Part shown: piece by piece, positions 5,828-14,137 of the stretch
How positions within the stretch are numbered: the stretch's first letter is position 1
Layout of the letters: the number at the start of each line of letters is the position of its first letter
From: CAYNGH01 sp964396845
Lineage (GTDB): Bacteria > Vulcanimicrobiota > JAJTBE01 > CAYNGH01
DNA: 17,258 nucleotides
Reading direction: 5' to 3'
Assembly (NCBI GenBank): GCA_964396845.1
Contig: CAYNGH010000064.1
Span: 1-17,258, forward strand
Made by a program: the position numbers and the translations under genes
The notes under the pieces: generated by a model
What the model was told of the DNA's origin: nothing
The model's input: the letters and a program-made list of their open reading frames with translations, nothing else
Database searches by the model: none

Positions 5828-7621
5828 ATGAACAAAACGGCATCGATTCCCAGAACATTATTCACCGGAATTATTCATCGGGCACTTCTCCTGCCGGTCA
5901 TGATCCTTCTTATGGCATTGCCGGCGTGGGCATCGCCAGGCTCCGCGGTAATCAACAACCTGCGGGTGGGATATAACAAAGAAGGAGTCCGGGTTGTGCT
6001 GGACATGTCCGGCGGGGCAGAATACCAGGTATATTCCATCGACAATTCATCCCGGGTTTACATTGATATATTCAACGCCCGCATAGCAAGTGAATACAAG
6101 GCTCCCATCATAAAAAACGATCCCCTTCTGCAGAGCATAACCCTGCGCCAGCATAACATGAGGCAGGTTCAGGCGGAAATCCAGCTGAAATACGGCATTC
6201 CCATGGACAACATCAATGACTTTGCCCTGGAAAATCCCCACCGGGTGGCGGTGGATCTATACCGGGACTATCACAGCTTCATCCAGTTTCATGTCACCGA
6301 CAATATCATATGGCTCCAGACAGAACGGGCAGCCAACGGTCTTTTTACTCTCATAAACGAACTGTATGTCAATCACAAATCCCCAGATGTTTCAGTGGAA
6401 ATCGTTCTGGCCCAGGGAAAGGACAACCGGGAAACCATAAGCTCCATGGTGGAGCGCACCGGCGCTATTGCAGGGATAAACGGCGGGTACTTCGGCGGGG
6501 GCCAAAGCCTTGGACTGCTGGTGAATGAAGGCAAAATAGTATCAAGATGCGTCACAACCCGTCCTCCCCGCACCGCCTTTGCCATCGATTTTGATCGAAA
6601 TATTCTCATGGATCGGGTTTTGGATCGGGGAGATAAAATCATAACCATCGCGGGCAGAACATGGCTGAATGTGGTTGTGGCTCTGGGAGCAGGCCCCCGG
6701 CTTATCAAGAACGGAATGGTGAACATCACCGCCAACGCCGAAGGACTGGGCACCGGGGGCAACGACATCACCCGGCGTACAGGACGATCCGCAGTGGGGG
6801 TCAACAACAAGGGAGCGCTGGTATTCATGACCGCCTCGGGATACAGGGACAACCAGAAAGACGGGATGAAACTGCCGGACCTGGCGGAATATATGAAAAG
6901 CCGGGAAGTGGTAGATGCCATGAACCTTGACGGAGGAGGCTCCACGGCAATGTCGGTTCTGGGGACCCTGGTCAGCCGCCCCCCCCTGCAGGGAAACTGG
7001 CAGCGTCCCGTTGCCAATGGGATCCTGTTTTTTGACAAGAACCCCATCATATCCCCAAGATATATGGGGATTGCCCCGGAACAGGTTGTTTTGCCTGCCG
7101 ACGGCAAATCAAATATGCCGATTCAAATCCTGGTGACGGATCAGAAAGAAAACCCGGTCCCGGACAAGACTCCCCTTTCCATAGCATCGGGGCTGGGGCT
7201 TATCAACAAAAAATACCACTACACCGGCAACGGGCTGGTGAGCCTTGAGATGAAATCCATCCGGGTGCCGGGGAATTACTCCCTGAAAATCGACTGCGGG
7301 CCGGTGCGGAAATTTTTGCCGGTAAAAATCGAGGCAGGCCCGCCGGCAAAGATTTACACTCATTCCAGTCCGGCAACTGCCGGCAAGAAAGACGGCAAGT
7401 TCATTGTCAAGGTGCTTGTGTGTGACAATTACGAAAACGGCCTGCCCAGAATACCCGTTAAATTTGAAATAACCAGCGGGAAGGGAAACATTACCTCGCC
7501 GAACACCTTTACCAGACCCAATGGCGAGGCAGATACCACCGCAAGCCTCACATCGGACAGCGCAGTGGTGACGGTGCAGGTTTCAAACCTGGAACCCGTT
7601 ACAGTCAATCTCAAGAAATGA
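5828..7621 (+). CDS. Secreted AMIN, phosphodiester-glycosidase (NAGPA-type) and Ig-like domain protein
   Basis: The 597-residue envelope protein has these parts. (1) A signal peptide, residues 1 to about 36, with hydrophobic core LLPVMILLMALPAWA. (2) An AMIN-type domain, about 42-144 (INNLRVGYNKEGVRVVLDM, RVYIDIFNA, HRVAVDLY). AMIN domains target proteins to peptidoglycan or polar and pilus sites. (3) A phosphodiester glycosidase/DUF2233 domain, about 205-403, with the family marks AIAGINGGYF, LVNEGKIVS, GAGPRLIKNG, MNLDGGGSTAM and RPVANGILFF. This fold includes the human uncovering enzyme NAGPA and bacterial exo-phosphodiesterases acting on sugar-1-phosphodiester bonds. (4) Two C-terminal Ig-like/Big_1-type segments, about 415-505 and 510-597 (PVPDKTPLSIASG; GLPRIPVKFEITSGKG). 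It probably acts on or near the cell wall. The start is supported by AGGAAAA upstream. The DinG-like helicase gene follows 12 bases downstream. Confidence 0.85.
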   Translation: MNKTASIPRTLFTGIIHRALLLPVMILLMALPAWASPGSAVINNLRVGYNKEGVRVVLDMSGGAEYQVYSIDNSSRVYIDIFNARIASEYKAPIIKNDPLLQSITLRQHNMRQVQAEIQLKYGIPMDNINDFALENPHRVAVDLYRDYHSFIQFHVTDNIIWLQTERAANGLFTLINELYVNHKSPDVSVEIVLAQGKDNRETISSMVERTGAIAGINGGYFGGGQSLGLLVNEGKIVSRCVTTRPPRTAFAIDFDRNILMDRVLDRGDKIITIAGRTWLNVVVALGAGPRLIKNGMVNITANAEGLGTGGNDITRRTGRSAVGVNNKGALVFMTASGYRDNQKDGMKLPDLAEYMKSREVVDAMNLDGGGSTAMSVLGTLVSRPPLQGNWQRPVANGILFFDKNPIISPRYMGIAPEQVVLPADGKSNMPIQILVTDQKENPVPDKTPLSIASGLGLINKKYHYTGNGLVSLEMKSIRVPGNYSLKIDCGPVRKFLPVKIEAGPPAKIYTHSSPATAGKKDGKFIVKVLVCDNYENGLPRIPVKFEITSGKGNITSPNTFTRPNGEADTTASLTSDSAVVTVQVSNLEPVTVNLKK

Positions 7622-7633
7622 CAGGTAAACGAT

Positions 7634-9811
7634 TTGCCATCCAACATACGTGAGCTGTGGGGGAGAATCTCCACCATCTTCGAGCCGGGAGGAAGCCTTT
7701 CCCAGGCTCTTTCCACCTTTGAATCCCGGCCCGGCCAGAAGGAGATGTCCCACATGGTTTTTCAGGCCATGATGCAGGAGTGCTTCTGCATGGTGGAGGC
7801 AGGCACCGGCACCGGCAAGACCCTGGCGTACCTCATCCCCGGGGTGTTCATTTCAATGGCTCTGGATGAACCAGTGGTGATTGCCACCAAGACCATAAAC
7901 CTGCAGGAACAAATCCTCAAAAGCGATCTGCCCCTTCTGAAGAAAGCCACCGGCGAGAATTTCAGCGCAGTACTGGTGAAAGGCTGGAGTAATTACCTGT
8001 GCCTTCGCCGTTTCAAAAAGCTGGAGCTGTCCCAGGAACTTTTTGATTCCCGGCAGTTGAAGTCCATCCAGAACCTTGCCGACTGGAACCGCACCACCAT
8101 CACCGGGGATCGATCCGATGCAGATTTTTTCATAGACGAATCAGTCTGGGACAAAATACGGGCCGAACCCACCGCCTGCAACTATAACCGTTGTCCCCAT
8201 TATGACGACTGTTACTTTTTCATTCAGCGCAGAAAAATCCAGAAAGCCAATCTTCTCATCACAAACCACGCATTTTTATTTGCCCAGGTAGCACAGCGCC
8301 GGAACAACCCCGGAGCTGAAGGATGGTCGGTACTGCCTCGCTTCTCCCGGCTGGTCCTGGACGAAGCTCATCATGTGGAGGATGTGGCTACAAGTTTTCT
8401 GGGGGATGATGCCTCCTCGGGAGAGTTTCACCGGATCCTCCAGTCCCTGATGAGGCACCCGGCACCGGGTCAGGAGGCGGGACTTCTGCCCAGAGTTCGT
8501 AATGCTCCTTTCTCTCCGGGAATCGAATCCCGCATCAGGACCCTTCTTGATGGAGGGCTGATTCCTGCCATCCGGCCCCTGCAGGAGAGTTTCAACAGTT
8601 TTCTTTACGGAGTTGCCCAGCTTCCATCCCTGGTGGAGGATCGGGATCGGGTCCTTTTTACCCCTTCCCTGCGCCGGGAGTTTATGGACACTGCCAGAGA
8701 GGAGATGGAAAACTTCACCGGAAAGCTCAACAGTTTCAAGGCCCAGCTGGAGCACCTCCACTCAGAAGGAGTCCGGGAAGACCCGGACCTGGGGGTGGAA
8801 ATATCCAGCACTGCGGGGCGGATTGAAGCCTTCCGGGATTCCCTTTTGCGGGTGATTCATGGGGATGATGAAAAGATGATATACTCCCTGGAATACAACC
8901 GCACAAAACCCCCTGTTTCAGCTCGATTCCGATCATATCCCCTGTCAGTGGGAGAAATTTTGTATGAAGAACTGTTCTCCCGGATAAAATCCGTCACTTT
9001 CACCTCGGCAACCCTTGCCGTCAACCGGAGCTTCTCATATCTCAAGGGACGGTTAGGACTCAAATCCATGGACAGGGATGTAATCATCTCGGGGGTTATC
9101 GATTCTCCCTTCGATTTCCGCCGTCAAGCCCTGCTGGCAGTGCCCGGGGATATGCCGGAAATCAACAGTGACAGCTTTCTCCCCATGGGTGTTCCCCACC
9201 TGTGCCGGCTGATCCGGGAAATGGAAGGGCGGACATTCCTGCTTTTCACATCTTACCGGATGCTGGACCAATGCGCCGGGATGCTCCGGGAAAGACTGGA
9301 AGAAGAAGGATTCAACCTGATGATTCAGGGAGAATATCCCCGGCATGTTCTCCTGGAACAGTTTAAAGAGAGAGAAAAGTCCGTCCTGTTGGGAACTGAC
9401 TCCTTCTGGGAGGGAGTTGACGTGCCCGGCAGAAACCTGGAATGCGTGGTGTTGATGAAACTCCCCTTCAAGGTTCCCAGCGATCCTGTCATTCGGGCCA
9501 GGGTGGAATTAATGGAAAAACAAGGTCAGAACCCCTTCCTCAGCTACCAGGTTCCCCAGGCAGTGATTCAGTTCAAGCAGGGTTTCGGCAGGCTGATTCG
9601 CAACCGGGCTGACCGGGGAGTCATCGTGGTGATGGACAATCGTATAATAACCCGCAATTACGGCAGGACATTCATCAGGTCCCTGCCCCCATGCACCGTG
9701 TTAAAAGGCTCCTTTGCGGGGATAGTATCTGCTGTGGAAAAATGGAGAAAAAAATACCAGGGGGAAATGACCGGATCTGGCCCCGACGGACTGCCTCCGT
9801 CCTCACCTTAA
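7634..9811 (+). CDS. dinG: DinG/XPD-family Fe-S superfamily 2 DNA helicase
   Basis: The 725-residue protein carries the complete helicase set. Walker A is AGTGTGKT (residues 56-63), the DEAH box is LDEAHH (242-247), motif III-like is TFTSATL, motif V is GTDSFWEGVDVPG, and motif VI is QGFGRLIRN. Four cysteines between Walker A and the DEAH box (C123, C182, C187, C193) match the spacing of the 4Fe-4S cluster of XPD/DinG enzymes. These are 5'-to-3' helicases acting on damaged DNA, R-loops or G-quadruplexes. The YoaA paralogue is a close alternative. No N-terminal exonuclease domain is present, unlike the DinG of Bacillus. The start is TTG at 7634 with an AGG about 7 bases upstream. No better in-frame start precedes the family-like sequence. 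It lies 12 bases after the AMIN/NAGPA gene, so cotranscription is likely although the functions look unrelated. Confidence 0.85.
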   Translation: MPSNIRELWGRISTIFEPGGSLSQALSTFESRPGQKEMSHMVFQAMMQECFCMVEAGTGTGKTLAYLIPGVFISMALDEPVVIATKTINLQEQILKSDLPLLKKATGENFSAVLVKGWSNYLCLRRFKKLELSQELFDSRQLKSIQNLADWNRTTITGDRSDADFFIDESVWDKIRAEPTACNYNRCPHYDDCYFFIQRRKIQKANLLITNHAFLFAQVAQRRNNPGAEGWSVLPRFSRLVLDEAHHVEDVATSFLGDDASSGEFHRILQSLMRHPAPGQEAGLLPRVRNAPFSPGIESRIRTLLDGGLIPAIRPLQESFNSFLYGVAQLPSLVEDRDRVLFTPSLRREFMDTAREEMENFTGKLNSFKAQLEHLHSEGVREDPDLGVEISSTAGRIEAFRDSLLRVIHGDDEKMIYSLEYNRTKPPVSARFRSYPLSVGEILYEELFSRIKSVTFTSATLAVNRSFSYLKGRLGLKSMDRDVIISGVIDSPFDFRRQALLAVPGDMPEINSDSFLPMGVPHLCRLIREMEGRTFLLFTSYRMLDQCAGMLRERLEEEGFNLMIQGEYPRHVLLEQFKEREKSVLLGTDSFWEGVDVPGRNLECVVLMKLPFKVPSDPVIRARVELMEKQGQNPFLSYQVPQAVIQFKQGFGRLIRNRADRGVIVVMDNRIITRNYGRTFIRSLPPCTVLKGSFAGIVSAVEKWRKKYQGEMTGSGPDGLPPSSP

Positions 9812-9977
9812 AACCATGGGATCATACCCGGAAGGATATAATCATTTTTAAACGAAATTGAAATAATGACACACAAAGGCCGGTAAGAAAGTAAATAAAT
9901 CCATATGGCCCGGGAATTATCGGCCCTCACATGGAATCCCGTGCCAGCACATATTAAAACAGAAGGTGCACCGGTCA

Positions 9978-10631
9978 ATGATAAGAATATTAATTGTCGA
10001 GGATTTTCAGCTGATTCGAAGGGGCATCAAATCCAATCTGGAAAAGGAAGAAGACCTGGAAATTGTTGCCGAGGTTGAAACTGCTGCAGATGCTGTGGAA
10101 CAGGCAAAAAAACTCAAGCCGGATATAATATTGATGGATTTGAAGCTGGGTGAAGATGAAAACGCCGGAATCAAAGCAACCAGGGCAATAAAAGAAGAAC
10201 ACGAAGAAATAAAAATCCTGATTCTCACCTTTTATGACGATGAAGAACATATCGCCCAGGCCATTGAAGCGCGGGTTGACGGATATATGCTCAAAGATGT
10301 GGATAAGCGGGAGCTGGTCAAGGCCATCCGCACTATTCATCAGGGAAAGGCAGCTATTCATCCTGCCATTGCATCCAAGATGATGCACAAGATGGCAGAA
10401 AAAGGCGAAACCAGCCGGAAGAAAAAAGACATACAATACAATTTGTCCTCCCGAGAGATGGAAGTATTCGAACTGCTGACCCAGGGAATGAGCAACAAAG
10501 ACATTGCCGGAGCACTTTACATATCCGAGGCCACTGTCAAGGCCCACATCTCCTCAATACTGCGAAAGCTGAATGTAACCGACCGGGTGCAGGCGGTCAT
10601 CCTGGCCCTGAATCTAAAACTGTTCAGCTGA
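9978..10631 (+). CDS. Orphan NarL/FixJ-type response regulator
   Basis: The 217-residue protein is read from the ATG at 9978. A GTG at 9966 would sit on the AGAAGG ribosome site (9961-9966), so 9978 is preferred. The receiver domain is complete, with the acidic pocket E8-D9, phospho-acceptor D54 in LMDLKL, T84 in ILTFYDD and K106 in YMLKD. A LuxR-type winged-free helix-turn-helix follows from about residue 155 (LSSREMEVFELLTQGMSNKD, then SEATVKAHISSILRKL). Phosphorylation would promote dimerisation and DNA binding. No histidine kinase lies within the window, so its sensor is elsewhere. A strong terminator follows the stop codon, so it is probably a single-gene unit, preceded by a 154-base gap. 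Confidence 0.9.
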   Translation: MIRILIVEDFQLIRRGIKSNLEKEEDLEIVAEVETAADAVEQAKKLKPDIILMDLKLGEDENAGIKATRAIKEEHEEIKILILTFYDDEEHIAQAIEARVDGYMLKDVDKRELVKAIRTIHQGKAAIHPAIASKMMHKMAEKGETSRKKKDIQYNLSSREMEVFELLTQGMSNKDIAGALYISEATVKAHISSILRKLNVTDRVQAVILALNLKLFS

Positions 10632-10646
10632 CAACCCACCCACCAG

Positions 10647-10675
10647 GCCCGGAAATCTCCGGGCTTTCAAATTTT
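10647..10675 (+). terminator. Rho-independent terminator after the response regulator
   Basis: A perfect 7-base-pair stem GCCCGGA (10647-10653) / TCCGGGC (10658-10664) with an AATC loop is followed by TTTCAAATTTTT. It lies 16 bases past the stop codon and ends the regulator transcript. Confidence 0.8.
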
Positions 10676-10690
10676 TACCGGTGATGCACC

Positions 10691-11791
10691 TTGAACAGGC
10701 AAAGAATCACATTAAAAAAAACAGCCCCGTCAGACCAGGCTCAGGATTCGAATCCATCTCCCGATCTTCCGCACCTGCCTGATATCGCTGGCCCCCTGAG
10801 GGATCTTCTCACTGAAGCCCTGCAAATGAAAGCAGAACAGATAATCCTGATACCATCCCCCGAAGGACACACCCTGAATTTTATCATCCATCAAACTCCC
10901 TGCTTCATCCGGGAAATACCTTCATATCTTTATGATGAAATACTGATACGCCTCAGGCTCTCATCAGGCATATCCTCCGATGCCCAGGCCCCGGCAATGG
11001 GTCGTTTGAGAATGTCTGAAAAAGAAAATGAGCAGGTTTTTCATGTTTCCATACTGCCTGTGGGAGATTCCCAGCGGTTAAACATCAGAATTCATCGAGG
11101 TTTTAACGGAGATATCCCCGGCATGCCTCCCCGGGGGATGGAATTCCTCCAGCAGGTGATGAGCCGGGGAGGTGGACTGGTGATAATCGGCGGTATTCGT
11201 GGCTCGGGACGATCTGCCACTCTGGAGGCCCTGGCAGGTCATATGTCGGCAAAGCCGGTACTGATGATTGAGGATCGCCCCGGCCCTGCCCTGAAGGGAG
11301 TGGATCGCATCAGTGCCGATAACCAAAATCTGGAAACATTGATTCCTCATATCCTGGCCCAGGGATATGAAGGCCTTGCAGTGGAAAATGCGATGCCGGG
11401 GGATCTGCCCCTGCTTCTCCGGACTGCGTCAGCGGGGCTGTCAGTGGCGGTAACTGCCTGGGGCAGAAGTGCGCCTGAAATAGTGGAAGCTTTTTCCACA
11501 GATAAATCCACCCGGCTGGAGCTGGGGAACCTCCTGGAGGGGATAATTCACCAGGAGAGGACAAAGGTCCCCTGCCATTGCCATCTGCCCGGCGGGTGTG
11601 AAGAATGCCTTCATACGGGGGTTGCCGACACCTGCTGCCGTTTCACTCTTCTTTGTCCTGCCCCGGCCCTGCGGGACAGCCTCCGCCGGGGAATGGATCG
11701 GGAGATTATTTTAAAAGATTGCCGGGAATCAATCCTGATTGATCCCGACCATCCCATATATAACTTGAATAATGGAGGTTATTATGCATAA
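10691..11791 (+). CDS. Degenerate PilB/GspE-type secretion ATPase homologue (probable pseudo-enzyme)
   Basis: The 366-residue protein starts at TTG 10691. It aligns by eye with type II secretion/type IV pilus ATPases but is much shorter than the usual 550-570. Shared features are an N2-like start LLTEALQMKAEQIILIP, a P-loop region GGIRGSGRSATLEAL (residues 167-181), an Asp-box-like MIEDRPG, a Walker B-like LAVENAMP, and a C-terminal cysteine cluster (C295, C297, C303, C306) like the zinc site. Key residues are changed. The P-loop lysine is arginine (R174), the His box (normally 'STLHTN') reads VTAWGR, and the 'GEIRD' stretch reads VENAM. It therefore probably lacks normal ATPase activity and may be a structural or regulatory partner of a true pilus motor encoded elsewhere. 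It overlaps the next gene by 8 bases. No pilin or pilC gene is nearby. Confidence 0.7.
   Translation: MNRQRITLKKTAPSDQAQDSNPSPDLPHLPDIAGPLRDLLTEALQMKAEQIILIPSPEGHTLNFIIHQTPCFIREIPSYLYDEILIRLRLSSGISSDAQAPAMGRLRMSEKENEQVFHVSILPVGDSQRLNIRIHRGFNGDIPGMPPRGMEFLQQVMSRGGGLVIIGGIRGSGRSATLEALAGHMSAKPVLMIEDRPGPALKGVDRISADNQNLETLIPHILAQGYEGLAVENAMPGDLPLLLRTASAGLSVAVTAWGRSAPEIVEAFSTDKSTRLELGNLLEGIIHQERTKVPCHCHLPGGCEECLHTGVADTCCRFTLLCPAPALRDSLRRGMDREIILKDCRESILIDPDHPIYNLNNGGYYA
11774..11778 (+). promoter_or_regulatory. Ribosome binding site GGAGG for the small secreted protein
   Basis: GGAGG lies 5 bases before the ATG at 11784. It decides this start over the ATG at 11772, and it lies within the end of the PilB-like gene, so the two are coupled. 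Confidence 0.65.
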
Positions 11792-12320
11792 GAGAAACCT
11801 GATATTGCATGTACTGGTCTTTTTCATCCTGCTGTGCGCCACTGTGCAGGGGGCGGAATATCGTGAGTTTGTGGACAGGAAATGGGGATACAAATTGGAT
11901 TACCCTGCCACTTACAATGCCAGGAGCATCCCTCACTCGAAGGATCTTGTCAAAGGGGATTTCACCAGCCGGGACAGAAGCGCCGGGGTTCAGGTGAGAA
12001 TTTACCCCAATCCATCAAAGGACTTTAAGACCTTCTGCACTCAGTACGTGGCAAAATTTCAAAAGGATCTCACAAACCGCTGGAAGGGAGATATGAAGGT
12101 TGTTTCCCAGGATTACAAAAAAATCGGCCCCTATGACGGCTTTGTTGTGACATATGATTTTACCCGGGGTGACAAAAGCCGCTATTTCCTGAAACATCAC
12201 CTCTGGGACCGGGGAAGCCAGGTTTATCTTTTCCAGTCGGGATGTCCCTACGACAAAAAGGGAATCCACGAAAAACACATGGATACCATGGCCGACACCC
12301 TTCGATTCCTGTCGGACTGA
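11784..12320 (+). CDS. Small secreted PsbP-like domain protein of unknown function
   Basis: The 178-residue protein is read from the ATG at 11784. Its N-terminus is a clear signal peptide (about residues 1-24): basic MHKRN, hydrophobic LVFFILLCATV, and a likely cut after QGA. The mature part begins YREFVDRKWGYKLDYPATY, a pattern typical of PsbP/DUF1795-like proteins, which start with a short strand and 'Y.l.yP..w'. It continues with alternating strands such as GFVVTYDF and YLFQSG, and ends in a helix HMDTMADTLRFL. Two cysteines (one near the middle, one in SGCPYD) could form a disulfide. The start codon lies within the last 8 bases of the PilB-like gene, so both are probably made together. 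A periplasmic or surface accessory role is a guess. Confidence 0.65.
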   Translation: MHKRNLILHVLVFFILLCATVQGAEYREFVDRKWGYKLDYPATYNARSIPHSKDLVKGDFTSRDRSAGVQVRIYPNPSKDFKTFCTQYVAKFQKDLTNRWKGDMKVVSQDYKKIGPYDGFVVTYDFTRGDKSRYFLKHHLWDRGSQVYLFQSGCPYDKKGIHEKHMDTMADTLRFLSD

Positions 12321-12401
12321 CCTGTTCCCCAGAGAGCAGAGGGCCTTGTTGCCAGCTACATCAGTATTTGCTGATATATTTATTATGGAGATTTAGAAAT
12401 T

Positions 12402-13181
12402 ATGTCAAAAGAAAAATTCCTGGCGTTGGATGCAGGGAATTCTAATATTGTGATGGGTCTTTTTTTAGGAGATGAACTCTGTCACCAGTGGCGAATCCAC
12501 ACCGACAGAAAAAAACTCACCGATGAGTATTCGGATATGGTGGATTCACTGTTGCAGAAAATTGACATCAAGCCTGAAGATATTGACATCATAGGCATTT
12601 CCAATGTGGTCCCCTCCCTGGGGCAGGTTTTCGAAAATCTATCCCGGGAGCATTTCAAAATAGAGCCGTTTTTTGTGAATATCAGCAATCAACTGAATTT
12701 CCAGGTCAGCATAGACAATCCCCGGGAGCTTGGAGCAGACCTGATTGCCGCGGCAGCCTCTGCGGTGGAAAAATACAAAACTCCCTGCATCATCATCGAT
12801 TTTGGCACTGCCACCACCATCACCGCGATTAACGGTCAGGGGCAGTTCCTCGGGGGAGCCATTGCGCCGGGGCTTGCCGTTTCCTCTGAAGCACTGTATT
12901 CCAGAGCGCCCCATCTGCCCCGGATCCGCCTGAAACCTCCGCCCTCGGTTATCGGTGCAAACACGGTTCATGCCATGCAGGCGGGGATGTTCACCGGCTA
13001 CGGTCATCTTGTGCGGGGTCTTGTGAGGGATATGAAAACCCTTCTGGACAGTCCTGCCAAGGTTGTGGCCACTGGAGGCCTGGCGGAGATATTCCGGGAA
13101 GAACCAGATCTTTTGGATGCTCTGGATCCCTGTCTGGTGCTGGATGGAATCAGGATTCTCCACCGGCTCAACTGCAGATAA
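12402..13181 (+). CDS. coaX: Type III pantothenate kinase
   Basis: The protein phosphorylates pantothenate with ATP, the first step of coenzyme A synthesis, in the cytosol. At 259 residues it has the normal CoaX length. Visible motifs are the N-terminal phosphate loop LDAGNSN (residues 9-15), NPRELGAD (106-113) with the pantothenate-binding GAD, IIDFGTATTIT (131-141) with catalytic-site Asp133, GGAIAPG, and the C-terminal ATGGLA. Type III enzymes belong to the ASKHA fold, need a monovalent cation and are not feedback-inhibited by CoA. GGAG at 12387-12390 precedes the ATG by 11 bases. An 81-base gap separates it from the secreted-protein gene, and it ends 9 bases before the convergent TatD-like gene with no obvious terminator between. 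Confidence 0.95.
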   Translation: MSKEKFLALDAGNSNIVMGLFLGDELCHQWRIHTDRKKLTDEYSDMVDSLLQKIDIKPEDIDIIGISNVVPSLGQVFENLSREHFKIEPFFVNISNQLNFQVSIDNPRELGADLIAAAASAVEKYKTPCIIIDFGTATTITAINGQGQFLGGAIAPGLAVSSEALYSRAPHLPRIRLKPPPSVIGANTVHAMQAGMFTGYGHLVRGLVRDMKTLLDSPAKVVATGGLAEIFREEPDLLDALDPCLVLDGIRILHRLNCR

Positions 13182-13190
13182 TCATCAAAT

Positions 13191-13973
13191 TCAGTTTATC
13201 TGACGAACCCGGGAGAGAATTTCCCGCCGTTCCTGGGATGTCAGGATATTCATGAAGTTTTCCCAGTTTATCTGGGTTATCTCGCCATGACTCTGGTTGC
13301 GGAGCCGGGCCACTTCCCGGCGGACATCATCGATGAGGTGAGGCATTCCAGGCCGGCCCTGGCGTTCTTCGAAGGTTCCCGGGTTGTTGGTTTCCAGAAA
13401 CAGTTGTTCCCTGGGGACGCGCCGGGCAATAACCCTGATAAAATCAGAAAACATGACCATATACCCGATGGAAAAACCGTATCCCCGTTCCGTCATCTTG
13501 CGGTATGCCCCGATAGGCCCGGTGTACCAGTGGATAATGGCTCTGGGGATGTTATATTCCTCCAGCAATTCCCATACCCTGTCCTCGGCACCATGGGTAT
13601 GGAGTATTATGAGTTTCTGATATTTTACGGCCCGGTCCAGAATAAACCGGAACAAATCTTCTTGCTGGTTGAATTCCTTCCGGTTCTGGGATACATTCCC
13701 GTCCAGTCCCACCTCGCCGACAATCAGGGCTTCCTGGATCTTCTGATCAATCAAGTCCAGCTTGTTGAAATAGTCCGGGGCAAAACGGGGATGAATGCCG
13801 AAGGCGGGTATAACATAGGGACAGCGGGAAGCGATATCCACGGTCCTGCGGTGGCAGGGCAGATCGATGCAGTTGCTCACCGAAACAATCCGTTCAAGAC
13901 GAATCTCCTCCAGAGCAGTTTTCAGATAAGCCCCCCGGTATGATCCTATGTGGGTATGAACATCCAGGAGCAT
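13191..13973 (-). CDS. TatD-like metal-dependent hydrolase with altered final metal ligand
   Basis: The chosen start is the ATG at 13973 (260 residues). It has GGGGGA just upstream and begins MLLDVHTHIG, where TatD proteins normally begin. An ATG at 14018 adds 15 residues but lacks a ribosome site. The TIM-barrel metal sites are DVHTHI (H6, H8), GIHPRF (H61), VGEVGLDG (E87), LHTHGAED (H125) and IIHWYTG (H148). The last ligand, normally Asp in 'ETDSP', appears as LETNNPG (Asn196). TatD-family enzymes are metal-dependent 3'-5' exonucleases or related hydrolases acting on nucleic acid ends. With Asp-to-Asn the activity may be altered. The gene is convergent with coaX and divergent from the M28 peptidase gene. 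Confidence 0.8.
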   Translation of the reverse strand: MLLDVHTHIGSYRGAYLKTALEEIRLERIVSVSNCIDLPCHRRTVDIASRCPYVIPAFGIHPRFAPDYFNKLDLIDQKIQEALIVGEVGLDGNVSQNRKEFNQQEDLFRFILDRAVKYQKLIILHTHGAEDRVWELLEEYNIPRAIIHWYTGPIGAYRKMTERGYGFSIGYMVMFSDFIRVIARRVPREQLFLETNNPGTFEERQGRPGMPHLIDDVRREVARLRNQSHGEITQINWENFMNILTSQERREILSRVRQIN

Positions 13974-14137
13974 AAATCCCCCGTAAAAATTAATTGATTC
14001 CGGCTGACCCGATTGCATATTAATTAAACAGGTCTGGGAATTATCCTATTAAAAAACGCCAGTTTCCAGCATTGAAGGAAATTTTCCAGTTCATTACAAA
14101 TGATTCTTACATAATAAAATATTTTGATGTGGGGCGG

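Noticed and set aside
6373..7107. A 244-codon minus-strand open frame inside the AMIN/NAGPA gene
   Set aside because: It is fully antisense to conserved glycosidase motifs and is rich in Arg, Pro and Ser, as expected from the complementary strand of GC-biased codons.
9837..9842. TATAAT between the helicase and the response regulator
   Set aside because: There is no acceptable -35 at the right distance, and a lone TATAAT is weak evidence.
12360..12375. Small hairpin ATCAG/CTGAT before coaX
   Set aside because: It is a five-base-pair stem without a T-run. It does not look like a terminator or a known riboswitch.
13287..13943. A 218-codon plus-strand open frame over the TatD-like gene
   Set aside because: It is antisense to all TatD metal motifs and has no recognisable features.
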